From contig NZ_RAQM01000006.1 of NCBI RefSeq assembly GCF_003610735.1, positions 146,274-210,273 of the forward strand: 64,000 nt of DNA, read 5' to 3'. Positions within the stretch are counted from its first letter, which is position 1; each line of letters begins with the position of its first letter. The notes below the pieces were generated by a model. The model saw only the letters and a list, made by a program, of their open reading frames with translations, searched no databases and was not told the DNA's origin. A program made the position numbers and the translations under genes. Origin of the DNA: Tenacibaculum lutimaris. Its GTDB lineage: Bacteria; Bacteroidota; Bacteroidia; Flavobacteriales; Flavobacteriaceae. This document shows, piece after piece, positions 29,397-37,560 of this stretch.

Positions 29397-29459
29397 CAAA
29401 TTTACTTCTTATAACCTCTTAATCAATACCCTTAAAAGCCTAAACACTACTCCTAAAAG
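29397..29459 (-). promoter_or_regulatory. Promoter with 33-bp direct-repeat box ahead of small ORF and nitroreductase
   Basis: Minus strand: a 33-bp box (29459-29427) starting CTTTTAGGAGTA and ending CTTTTAAGGGTA, two near-identical 12-mers with a 21-bp repeat period. A TTG follows directly (29426-29424), then 19 bases, then TAAATTTG (29404-29397), a good Bacteroidota promoter. The same box with one mismatch sits ahead of the luciferase-like gene at 30559-30591. Position just upstream of -33 suggests an activator site. Confidence 0.7.
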
Positions 29460-29470
29460 TATATTTTAAC

Positions 29471-30502
29471 CTACTTACCCTTTTTTAAAAATACTTCTGC
29501 TAATAGTTTTTGCGATTTTAGTCGTGCCTCGTGATTACCTGTAATAGTTTGCAACATAATTTCATCAGTTCCATAAACTTCAGCTATTTGAGTTAACCAA
29601 CCGTATAATTTTTCAGGAGTACTTGCTAAAACTTTTGGTGGTTGTTTCGGGTCTATTAATTCTTCTGGTTTCTTAAACCTATCCCCTAGTAATTCTAAAG
29701 CAGTATCTTCATCCTCAAGCAAACTTTGAGTATCTGCCTTTGTTCTTAAACGATGTTCAAATAATTGAAAAGGAGCAGTCATTCGATGCGCTTCTTTTTC
29801 AGTTTCCGCAGCAAAAACATTCAACGCTAACATTAATTGTGGTTTTCTGCTTCCCGATTCGTGTGCTATTGGTTTGAAATTTTGATGGTAATGCTGAGCT
29901 ATTCCGTAAGACATTGTAGGGTTGATAAAACCTGCAAAAGCATAACGCAAACCTAACTCGGCAGCAGCATTAGAACTCCAAGGACTAGACCCTAACAACC
30001 AAAACTCAGGAGTAGTGCCATTGTGATGTGACTTTATCTCAGAAAAAGGATTTTCAGCATCAAAATCTTGATTCATCCAATGCAACAATTCTATCAACTG
30101 ATCTGCTGAATCATTTATGTTTTGACGATATACAGATCGATGTCGTTGCAATGCCATATCCACTATTTGTCCTCCAGTAGCCCTTCCAATTCCCATGTCT
30201 ATCCTTTTAGGAAACAATTCTTCCAAACTATTAAAAGTTTCTGCTACTTTAAACGGACTATAGTGGTTTAACAAAACAGCTCCTGAACCTACTTTGATAT
30301 TCTTAGTTTGCGCTGCAATAAACGGAATCATCACTTCTGGTGTACGTCCTGCCCCTGTTCCTGCCGCATGATGTTCAGCTACCCAAAAACGAGAAAACCC
30401 TAACGCATCTGCTTGTTGTGCTAATTCTAAACTATTCATTAAGCTCTTGTGTCTGTCTCCATTCTTTGGCACGATAGATAAATCTAATACTGAAAGCTTC
30501 AT
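29471..30502 (-). CDS. LLM class flavin-dependent oxidoreductase (luciferase-like monooxygenase)
   Basis: 343 residues with a TIM-barrel bacterial-luciferase-like fold: MKLSVLDLSIVPKNG at the start, GFSRFWVAEHHA (about 35-47), VGSGAVLLNHYSPFKVAE (about 72-89) and MGIGRATGG (about 102-110). This subgroup is widespread and mostly uncharacterised; it is expected to use reduced flavin or F420-like cofactors, and in this phylum FMNH2 is the reasonable choice. It is transcribed alone from a promoter bearing the same 33-bp box as the nearby nitroreductase unit. It is not a bioluminescence operon, since no luxB, luxC, luxD or luxE genes lie near. Confidence 0.9.
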   Translation of the reverse strand: MKLSVLDLSIVPKNGDRHKSLMNSLELAQQADALGFSRFWVAEHHAAGTGAGRTPEVMIPFIAAQTKNIKVGSGAVLLNHYSPFKVAETFNSLEELFPKRIDMGIGRATGGQIVDMALQRHRSVYRQNINDSADQLIELLHWMNQDFDAENPFSEIKSHHNGTTPEFWLLGSSPWSSNAAAELGLRYAFAGFINPTMSYGIAQHYHQNFKPIAHESGSRKPQLMLALNVFAAETEKEAHRMTAPFQLFEHRLRTKADTQSLLEDEDTALELLGDRFKKPEELIDPKQPPKVLASTPEKLYGWLTQIAEVYGTDEIMLQTITGNHEARLKSQKLLAEVFLKKGK

Positions 30503-30529
30503 AATTTTATACTAAAAAGATTAATAGCA

Positions 30530-30591
30530 CAAATTTACTCTCATTACCCCTTCTTATATACCCTTAAAAGCCTAAACACTACCCCTAAAAG
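30530..30591 (-). promoter_or_regulatory. Promoter with 33-bp direct-repeat box ahead of the luciferase-like gene
   Basis: Minus strand: the box (30591-30559) begins CTTTTAGGGGTA, repeats as CTTTTAAGGGTA after 21 bp, and is followed after 21 bases by TAAATTTG (30537-30530). The ATG is 28 bases beyond the -7 box. There is no TTG at the expected -33 position, in contrast to the sister promoter, which fits activator dependence. Confidence 0.7.
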
Positions 30592-30750
30592 ATCAGCTAA
30601 AGGATTATAAACACCACTTTTTCAGCCCCTTATTTATTTCTAGATTTTAAAATAAAAATATTTTCTCAAAAAATGTGCAGATTTTGTACAAGTATAAAAA
30701 CAAAAAAAGCCTTAACTCTTTACGAATTAAGGCTTTACTATTTCTATTTG

Positions 30751-30832
30751 TACGGGCGGAGAGACTCGAACTCTCACACCTCACGGCACTAGATCCTAAG
30801 TCTAGCGTGTCTACCAATTCCACCACGCCCGC
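30751..30832 (-). tRNA. tRNA-Leu (anticodon UAG)
   Basis: An 82-nt gene whose minus strand begins GCGGGCGTGGTGGAATTGG. The acceptor stem GCGGGCG pairs with CGCCCGT (one G-U). The anticodon stem CTAGA/TCTAG encloses loop CTTAGGA, so the anticodon is UAG. The variable arm is long, as in class II tRNAs, and the T loop TTCGAGT is present. The discriminator base is A and CCA is not encoded. A -7-like TATATTTG lies at 30860-30853, about 20 bases before the tRNA. Confidence 0.97.
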
Positions 30833-30932
30833 GTACTTTGAATTTGTGGATGCAAATATAAACATTACTTGCAAACTACCAAGAACAAGTATACTATTTT
30901 TCTTATTTTTGAAGTTCATTAATATTCAACCC

Positions 30933-32321
30933 ATGCAAAACGTAAAAGATTACATAGCTCAACATAAAGATCGATTTATTAATGAGCTTATCGATTTATT
31001 GAAAATTCCATCAGTAAGTGCAGATCCAGCTTACAATCAAGATGTATTAAATACTGCTTATGCGGTAAAAGAAAGCTTAGAAAAAGCAGGATGTGATAAA
31101 GTAGAGATTTGTGAAACTCCTGGATATCCTATTGTTTATGGAGAAAAAATAATTGATCCTAACTTACCTACAGTTTTAGTTTACGGTCATTACGATGTAC
31201 AACCTGCTGACCCTATCGACTTATGGACTTCTCCTCCTTTCGAACCAGTTATTAAAAAAACAGACATACACCCTGAAGGAGCTATTTTTGCTCGTGGTGC
31301 TTGTGATGACAAAGGGCAAATGTATATGCATGTAAAAGCATTAGAATACATGACACATACAGGAAATTTACCTTGTAATGTGAAGTTTATGATTGAAGGT
31401 GAAGAAGAAGTTGGTTCTGAAAGCTTAGCGTGGTTTGTTCCTAGAAACAAAGAAAAGTTAGCCAATGATGTGATTTTAATTTCTGATACGGGAATGATTG
31501 CTAACGACATTCCTTCAATTACTACTGGTTTACGCGGATTAAGTTATGTAGAAGTTGAAGTAACGGGACCTAATAGAGACTTACATTCAGGTTTATATGG
31601 AGGCGCAGTAGCAAATCCTATTAACATTTTAACACAAATGATTGCTTCTTTACACGATGAGAACAATCATATTACCATCCCAGGATTTTATGATAAAGTA
31701 GAAGAGTTATCTCGTGAAGAGCGTGATGAAATGGCAAAAGCACCATTCTCATTAGAAGATTATAAAGCTGCGTTAGATATTGATGATGTTCACGGAGAAG
31801 CTGGTTATACTACGAACGAACGTAACTCTATCCGCCCTACTTTAGACGTAAACGGAATTTGGGGAGGATATACTGGTGAAGGAGCAAAAACTGTGATTGC
31901 TTCAAAAGCTTATGCAAAAATATCAATGCGTTTAGTACCAGGACAAGAATGGGAAGAAATTACTGAATTGTTCAAAAAACATTTTGAGAGTATCGCTCCA
32001 AAATCGGTTAAAGTAGAAGTAAAACCTCATCATGGAGGTCAAGGATACGTAACACCTATTGACAATATTGGATATCAAGCAGCAAGTAAAGCCTACCAAG
32101 AAACGTTTGGAGTCACTCCAATTCCACAACGAAGTGGTGGAAGTATTCCTATTGTTGCTTTATTTGAACAAGAATTAAAGAGTAAGACTATTTTAATGGG
32201 ATTCGGATTAAACTCAGATGCAATTCATTCACCAAACGAGCATTTTGGAGTATGGAATTACTTAAAAGGAATTGAAACCATTCCATATTTCTATCAGTAT
32301 TTTACTGAGTTATCTAAATAA
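30933..32321 (+). CDS. M20 family dipeptidase
   Basis: 462 residues from the ATG at 30933 (MQNVKDYIAQHK). An open frame extends upstream to 30675, but that part is antisense to tRNA-Leu and is not coding. Metal-binding motifs of M20 peptidases are present: YGHYDVQPAD (about 82-91), the ARGACDDKGQ block (about 115-124), EGEEEVGSESL (about 148-158) and a late histidine (SDAIHSPNEHFG). The fit is to cytosolic M20 dipeptidases (carnosinase/CNDP-like). It is expected to be a two-zinc enzyme that cleaves dipeptides; the preferred substrate is unknown. It is monocistronic with a terminator after the stop. Confidence 0.92.
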   Translation: MQNVKDYIAQHKDRFINELIDLLKIPSVSADPAYNQDVLNTAYAVKESLEKAGCDKVEICETPGYPIVYGEKIIDPNLPTVLVYGHYDVQPADPIDLWTSPPFEPVIKKTDIHPEGAIFARGACDDKGQMYMHVKALEYMTHTGNLPCNVKFMIEGEEEVGSESLAWFVPRNKEKLANDVILISDTGMIANDIPSITTGLRGLSYVEVEVTGPNRDLHSGLYGGAVANPINILTQMIASLHDENNHITIPGFYDKVEELSREERDEMAKAPFSLEDYKAALDIDDVHGEAGYTTNERNSIRPTLDVNGIWGGYTGEGAKTVIASKAYAKISMRLVPGQEWEEITELFKKHFESIAPKSVKVEVKPHHGGQGYVTPIDNIGYQAASKAYQETFGVTPIPQRSGGSIPIVALFEQELKSKTILMGFGLNSDAIHSPNEHFGVWNYLKGIETIPYFYQYFTELSK

Positions 32322-32327
32322 TAACAC

Positions 32328-32360
32328 AAAAAAAGTCATTACATCTGTAATGACTTTTTT
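32328..32360. terminator. Bidirectional terminator after the M20 peptidase gene
   Basis: AGTCATTACA and TGTAATGACT form a stem flanked by seven A on one side and seven T on the other. It ends both the plus-strand peptidase gene and the minus-strand DUF2490 gene. Confidence 0.88.
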
Positions 32361-33016
32361 TATAAAGATATATACCAAGTAGTTCTAAACCACAACGAAT
32401 TCTTTTTTGGTGTATCTAGCAATTTTCCTAAACGATAGTCAAGTCCAAACTCTAGTTTGTCTTTTTTAGAAAGCTGGTATCCTAAATATGGAGATAATCG
32501 TACCTCTAAATCTTCTTCATTAAACTGCCACAAATATTCATTTGACAACTTTACATACCATTCTTTAACATCTACTTTATCTCCTGACAATGCTTTTTCT
32601 AAAGAGGCTCGATAACGAGTTCTGTATTGAGGTTTAGCTCCTGATTCAAAAAATTGTTCAAAACCAAAGCGATGCCCTAATTTAAGTGCATCAAAACTTT
32701 GCACTAAATTAAAATGTTGAACTGTACGATGAATAATATCATCATCTTTAAATCGAATAATATACCCTACATTAAAAGATTTATTCACATCTGATTTTAT
32801 CGAAAAAATACTGGATACATCTACTAAACTATGAGAAAAAGCAAACTCGTCTTCATAAAAAACTTCCCTTGCCTCTATACTATTTACCCATTTTGTAGTT
32901 GAAGATGTTTTTGCTGATACTACTACTTTAGGTAACCAACCTGATGTAAAACTTGTTTGCCCATTAACCGACACTACAAACAATACAAGCACTAAAAACA
33001 CAAGTCCCTTTTTCAT
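32360..33016 (-). CDS. DUF2490-like outer-membrane beta-barrel protein
   Basis: 218 residues with a signal peptide (MKKGLVFLVLVLFVVSVNG, cleavage before QTSF). The rest alternates polar and aromatic residues as in beta-barrels and ends in an aromatic strand (LWFRTTWYISL), typical of outer-membrane proteins. Motifs RFGFEQFFE and YRTRYR resemble DUF2490 proteins. The function is not known. Its ATG overlaps the stop of the gene ahead by one base (TAATG), so the two are translationally coupled. Confidence 0.75.
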   Translation of the reverse strand: MKKGLVFLVLVLFVVSVNGQTSFTSGWLPKVVVSAKTSSTTKWVNSIEAREVFYEDEFAFSHSLVDVSSIFSIKSDVNKSFNVGYIIRFKDDDIIHRTVQHFNLVQSFDALKLGHRFGFEQFFESGAKPQYRTRYRASLEKALSGDKVDVKEWYVKLSNEYLWQFNEEDLEVRLSPYLGYQLSKKDKLEFGLDYRLGKLLDTPKKNSLWFRTTWYISL

Positions 33017-33579
33017 TAGAATTCTAAATTTAGTGAATTAGACGGGGCAAACTTTAATTGCTTTACAATTGTTCCGTCAGGGTTAATAAGTACTTCATAT
33101 AAACTTGTAGATTGTGTTTTTCTTCCTTTAAGTACTATTTCATAAAGCGTGTCTATTTTATATTCTTTATCACCGTTAATCAGCCCTTTCAATGTTTGCT
33201 CATCCGATTTCCATTGAACTTGAATTTTCCTTATCGTAAACTTTTCAAATTCATTCTTTAATGAATTTTCAATATTCTTTCTAATAGATGGTTCTATCTG
33301 CTTCCATTTAATCTTCTTTTCAACATCTAGCACATTACCTTTTATATCAAATTCTACACTGTACTTATAACTATTTTTATAAGACTTTGCTTCAATCGCT
33401 TTTCCATCTTGACTTTCTTCCATGTACCATTTTACTTTTTTATCAAACTTACATTGTTTAATAAAGTTTTGTGCTTTTAACGGAACTTCTTCTAATGAAA
33501 TTCGAAACTCACGCTCAAATTTTTCTTGAGAAAACCCCGAAAACACACAGAATAACAAAAGTGTTATTATAAATCTCAT
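33016..33579 (-). CDS. Secreted protein of unknown function, PepSY-like size
   Basis: 187 residues with a signal peptide (MRFIITLLLFCVFSGFS, cleavage before QEKF). The mature part repeats a charged strand pattern (KVKWYMEESQDGKAIEAKSYK) reminiscent of PepSY-like proteins, but I cannot assign a family. It is the first gene of a two-gene unit with the DUF2490-like barrel, and divergent from blaI/M56 with 143 bp between the starts, so it might also be under the BlaI-type repressor. Confidence 0.75.
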   Translation of the reverse strand: MRFIITLLLFCVFSGFSQEKFEREFRISLEEVPLKAQNFIKQCKFDKKVKWYMEESQDGKAIEAKSYKNSYKYSVEFDIKGNVLDVEKKIKWKQIEPSIRKNIENSLKNEFEKFTIRKIQVQWKSDEQTLKGLINGDKEYKIDTLYEIVLKGRKTQSTSLYEVLINPDGTIVKQLKFAPSNSLNLEF

Positions 33580-33660
33580 ACTTTATTTTTTTCTTCAAAA
33601 TAACAAATATTTACCTGTTACTTAGATAAGGAATTTATTAATTCTTTATTAAAAAAACAC

Positions 33661-33721
33661 TCTACACTTGTAGAATTAAAAATTATTTCTACATTTGTAG
33701 AGTTAATTCTAATCTTGTAGA
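33661..33721 (+). promoter_or_regulatory. BlaI/MecI-type operators overlaid on the promoter
   Basis: There are three dyads of form TCTACA-NN-TGTAGA: 33661-33674 (perfect), 33688-33701 (perfect) and 33708-33721 (right half perfect, left half degenerate). BlaI/MecI repressors are known to bind TACA/TGTA dyads. The TTG at 33668-33670 and TACATTTG at 33690-33697 are separated by exactly 19 bases, an ideal Bacteroidota promoter, so -33 lies in the first operator and -7 in the second. The third ends one base before the ATG. Confidence 0.88.
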
Positions 33722-33722
33722 A

Positions 33723-34091
33723 ATGCAATTATCAAAAACCGAAGAACAAGTAATGCAATACTTATGGAAGCTAAAAAAAGCTTTTATGAAAGATATTTTA
33801 GCTGAATTTCCCGAACCGAAACCTGCAACAACAACTGTTGCCACCTTATTAAAAAGGATGAAGGATAAAGGTTTTGTAGATTATAAACTATACGGAAAAT
33901 CAAGAGAGTATTTTCCTATGGTTAAAAAATCAGATTACTTTTCGAAGCATGTAAACGGATTAATTAAAAACTTTTTTAACAATTCTGCGAGTCAATTTGC
34001 TTCATTTTTTACTGAAAAAACGGATTTATCGGTTTCAGAATTGGAAGATTTAAAAAAGATCATCGATCAGCAAATTAAAAAGCAACAATAA
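33723..34091 (+). CDS. BlaI/MecI/CopY family transcriptional repressor
   Basis: 122 residues of standard length. The winged-helix domain (MQLSKTEEQVMQYLWKLKKA, TVATLLKRMKDKGFVDYKLYGKSREYFP) is followed by a helical C-terminal dimerisation region with an ELEDLKKIID motif. It should repress itself and the downstream M56 protease through the dyads just upstream, and be inactivated by that protease. The stop overlaps the next start (TAATG), which indicates a coupled operon. No beta-lactamase lies nearby, so the natural target is probably a cell-envelope response. Confidence 0.93.
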   Translation: MQLSKTEEQVMQYLWKLKKAFMKDILAEFPEPKPATTTVATLLKRMKDKGFVDYKLYGKSREYFPMVKKSDYFSKHVNGLIKNFFNNSASQFASFFTEKTDLSVSELEDLKKIIDQQIKKQQ

Positions 34092-36310
34092 TGATAACGT
34101 ATTTTATCAAATCAGGAATTTGTTTAGCGTTGTTACTTGCCTTTTATCACTTGATATTAGAGCGAGAAAAAATGCATCAATTCAACCGATTTTATCTGTT
34201 GGGTAGCGTGTTGTTTTCCTTTTTAGCTCCATTGTATAAAATATATATTGAAGTTACCCCACAAGCTTCCGAACTATTTGTTCCAATGATTGTTGACAGC
34301 AACACGGCAACAGAGATTGTTACTTCTCAAACACAAGAAATAGATTATATGCTATATCTAGCCTTTGCTTATACAATAATTGCTTTGATTCTTTTGGTTC
34401 GCTTTATAAAAAATCTGGTTAGCATTTATCTCAAAATTAAACATCATCAAAAAATTAAAAAAGAAAAAGCTACCATCATCTTGGTTGATGACGCTATTAG
34501 TCCACATACATTTTGGAACTACATTTTCATTAACAAAGAAGAGTACAATTCAAATAAGATTGAAACTGAACTTTACACACACGAATTAACACATGCCTTA
34601 CAAAAACACACGTTTGATGTATTACTTATTGAGTTTTTACAGGTGATTTTTTGGATAAACCCTACGTTTATATTCCTTAAAAAAGCTATTAAATTAAACC
34701 ATGAATTTTTAGCTGATAACAAGGTAATTACAATTCATAAAAATACTACCGAGTACCAATATTTACTATTAAATAGAGCTGCTTGGAACAACGATTATTA
34801 CTTGGCCAGTAATTTGAATTATTTATTAACTAAAAAAAGATTACTAATGATGACAAAACAAAGTTCTCGTACCAAAATCTTACTAAAAAAACTGGCAGTA
34901 ATACCGGTACTAGCTGGATTTACATTACTTTTTGCCGAAAGAGTAGAAGCCTATGAAAGCGCAAATAATATCGAGTTTTTAGATGCTGTTATTGAGAAAA
35001 AAACAAAAGAAAACCTTTTTATTGCTTCAATTGAAAGGGACGACAACCATGTTCATTTAAAATGCTACAATTGTGAAAGATGGTCAGGACTAGAAATCCC
35101 TTTAAATAAAGAATATACTATTACAGATTGGGGATTTTCAACAGATAAACACGTAGAAATTGCAAAATATGCTTTTACCATTAAAGCAACAGAAAAAGAA
35201 GTTATTTTAAAAGGAATAAAAAATATTTCTTGGAATAGCATAATACCACCTTTAAACAACAAAAAACATTTCTTTAATCAACAAGGTTCTCTAGAGTACA
35301 AAAAAGATAATTTAGAAGAAGTAATTAAGCAATATGTCAAATTAGAAGCTCCAACCCTATTTATTGATCAAAAAACTAACAACTATTACCTAAATAACAG
35401 ATTAATAAATATTGATAATATCAGAAGTGAATTTCTTAAAGAAACAAAAGGTGAAAAATCAAATTTAAAAATTTTTACTACAGGAAAAGTTTTAATGTCT
35501 CTTATAAAAACTATTCGTGAGAAACTGAGTAAAAAATATTTGGATGAGATTGTGTTAACTAATAGTCTTTCATATTTATATGAGGATGGAGTTTCTTTTA
35601 AAACTTCAAAAATTGAATATGATTCAATTCCAGCATTAAAAAGAATTGTTAACCGTAAAAATGAGACTTTTACTTATACAACAAAAGATGGTAGAGAAAT
35701 TACTAAAAAGATATCTGAATTAACTGAAGAAGAAAAGAAAATACTACCACCACCTCCACCTCCAGTTAAATTAAAACAGAAGACTTTATCTAATAAACTA
35801 TTCCAAGATTTTAAAAACACTAAAAAGTATGCCATTTGGATTGACGGAAAAGCAGTTAACAACAATGTTTTAAATAGTTATAAAAACACCGACTTTTATA
35901 ACTACACTGGAAGTTTTGTTCACAAAAATGCAAGAAGTAAGCGTTTTCCTCAAGAGTATCAATATCAGTTAAACACAAAAGAATACATACAAAAAATCAA
36001 AAAACAGTTACCACCTCCTCCTTCAAAAAATAAAAAGAACGTTAATTCCGAGAAAAAATTAGGGTGGATAGTAGGTAATAAAGCACACGAGATTAACATA
36101 CCTAATAAATCAAATGAAAAACTTAATGTATTTGATATAATTAGTCATGATAAAATTTTAAATAATTATACTATCAAAAGATATTTTTTAAACAACAAAG
36201 AAGTTCCAGAGCAACACCTTAAAAAAATAGACTACTTGAATTTGGAAACTACAAGGATGAAAAAGATAAGCGATGAAGAAATTAACATATACATAACCAC
36301 AAAAAACTAA
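34091..36310 (+). CDS. M56 family metallopeptidase, BlaR1-like sensor with long variable C-terminus
   Basis: 739 residues. N-terminal membrane helices (about 1-25, 33-53 and 88-110) precede the zinc-protease motif HELTH (164-168) and the later NHEFLADN glutamate; another membrane segment follows at about 270-285. The C-terminal about 450 residues are extracytoplasmic and hold PPPPPP and PPPP linkers with two related modules (KYAIWIDGKAVNNNVL, KLGWIVGNKAHEI). There is no penicillin-binding sensor domain like that of staphylococcal BlaR1. By family knowledge it cleaves the BlaI-type repressor on a signal. What the C-terminus senses is unknown. Confidence 0.88.
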   Translation: MITYFIKSGICLALLLAFYHLILEREKMHQFNRFYLLGSVLFSFLAPLYKIYIEVTPQASELFVPMIVDSNTATEIVTSQTQEIDYMLYLAFAYTIIALILLVRFIKNLVSIYLKIKHHQKIKKEKATIILVDDAISPHTFWNYIFINKEEYNSNKIETELYTHELTHALQKHTFDVLLIEFLQVIFWINPTFIFLKKAIKLNHEFLADNKVITIHKNTTEYQYLLLNRAAWNNDYYLASNLNYLLTKKRLLMMTKQSSRTKILLKKLAVIPVLAGFTLLFAERVEAYESANNIEFLDAVIEKKTKENLFIASIERDDNHVHLKCYNCERWSGLEIPLNKEYTITDWGFSTDKHVEIAKYAFTIKATEKEVILKGIKNISWNSIIPPLNNKKHFFNQQGSLEYKKDNLEEVIKQYVKLEAPTLFIDQKTNNYYLNNRLINIDNIRSEFLKETKGEKSNLKIFTTGKVLMSLIKTIREKLSKKYLDEIVLTNSLSYLYEDGVSFKTSKIEYDSIPALKRIVNRKNETFTYTTKDGREITKKISELTEEEKKILPPPPPPVKLKQKTLSNKLFQDFKNTKKYAIWIDGKAVNNNVLNSYKNTDFYNYTGSFVHKNARSKRFPQEYQYQLNTKEYIQKIKKQLPPPPSKNKKNVNSEKKLGWIVGNKAHEINIPNKSNEKLNVFDIISHDKILNNYTIKRYFLNNKEVPEQHLKKIDYLNLETTRMKKISDEEINIYITTKN

Positions 36311-36317
36311 TTTTGTT

Positions 36318-36344
36318 AAAAGCCTCTTAAATGAGGCTTTTTTT
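36318..36344 (+). terminator. Terminator of the blaI/M56 operon
   Basis: AAAAGCCTC (36318-36326) and GAGGCTTTT (36333-36341) pair around a 6-base loop, followed by T's. It lies 8 bases after the M56 stop codon. Confidence 0.88.
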
Positions 36345-36390
36345 GTAACAGAACCCTAAATAACTCGTTATTAAACTATAAGCTTATTTT

Positions 36391-37491
36391 ATGTTAAAAC
36401 GATTTTTCCTTCTTTGTTCTGGAGCTGATTTAGATTTGCTACAAAAATGTGCTAATGGAGAGCAAAATAAATATGCGGGTATTGGTGCTACAGTTTTCTT
36501 CACTGCACTTATGGCAACTATTGCATCTGCTTACGCTTTGTATACTGTTTTTGACAATATGTATACTTCCGTTTTCTTCGGAATTGTTTGGGGGTTGTTA
36601 ATTTTTAATTTAGATAGATTTATCGTTTCTACCATTAAAAAAAGTGAATCTAAACGAAAAGAACTTATACAAGTACTTCCTAGATTATTATTAGCAATGA
36701 TTATTGCTATCGTAATCTCTAAACCGTTAGAATTAAAAATTTTTGAAAAAGAAATCAACTAAGTGTTATTGACTGAAAAAAACCAAATGACATTAGACAA
36801 CAAAACTCAAATTGCGCAACAATTTACTCCTGAAATAGATAAAATAAATACTGAAATCGCTTCATTAAAAAACGAGATTATCTCCAAAGAACAGGAAGTC
36901 AATACACTTTATGAAACTTATATTGCGGAAGCTGAAGGAAGAAAGGGAACTAAACTTCTTGGTAAAGGTCCTGTTTATAAAGAAAAAAGAGAAAAACACG
37001 ATGTTACTCTTGCTGAATTGAATCAGTTAAAAACTGAAAACACCAATAAGATTCAACAAAAAGAAGCTGCTATTGTTAATTTACTAGAAAATCAGAAACT
37101 GAAAGAAACACAAAGCCAACCTATTATTTCTAATTTTGATGGACTAATGGCGCGCGTTAATGCTTTAAACAAATTACCTTGGCTACCTTCCTTCTTTATA
37201 TTCCTTTTATTTTTAGCGATAGAAACTGCTCCTATTTTTGCGAAACTCATCAGTTCAAAAAGTGAATACGATTATAAATTGGAAAATTATGAATCACAAG
37301 TAAAAACTTGGATTCAGCAACAAGCTCATCAAAGAGCAGCTATTTTACAAACCGACAAGGATCTTAACGATAAAGTTTACTCCGATTTAAAAACAGAAGA
37401 AGAACTACACAATTACAAACAAAAAATGGCTCGTAACTTAATGAAATTACAAACCGATTCATTTTATAAAAATCAACAGGAGAATTTGTAA
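36391..37491 (+). pseudogene. DUF4407 membrane protein gene split by an in-frame TAA
   Basis: The frame is continuous from the ATG at 36391 to the stop at 37491 except for one TAA at 36760-36762. The first part (123 residues) has the DUF4407 start (LLCSGADLDLLQKCANGEQNKYAGIGATV) and three membrane helices, including the NLDRFIVS motif. The second part (242 residues; GTG at 36763 could restart it) has a long coiled coil (about 10-105) and the last membrane helix (SFFIFLLFLAIETAPIFAK). Together, 366 codons match normal DUF4407 length. A CAA-to-TAA change is the simplest explanation, but readthrough, a split two-protein form or a sequencing error are also possible. Confidence 0.8.
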
Positions 37492-37560
37492 AAACTACGA
37501 TTTTTATATTCTATTATTTTTTATATTTTCGTTTTGCTGAAAACAAAATGAATTAATTGC

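Noticed and set aside
29471-30502. Luciferase-like gene as evidence for bioluminescence
   Set aside because: A single LLM-class gene without luxB or fatty-acid reductase genes; this family is mostly non-luminous.
30675-30932. N-terminal extension of the M20 peptidase and an opposing minus-strand frame
   Set aside because: Both run across the tRNA-Leu gene, and the M20 family start is at 30933.
33723-36310. BlaI/BlaR1-like pair as beta-lactam resistance
   Set aside because: No beta-lactamase gene is near and the M56 protein lacks a penicillin-binding sensor domain.
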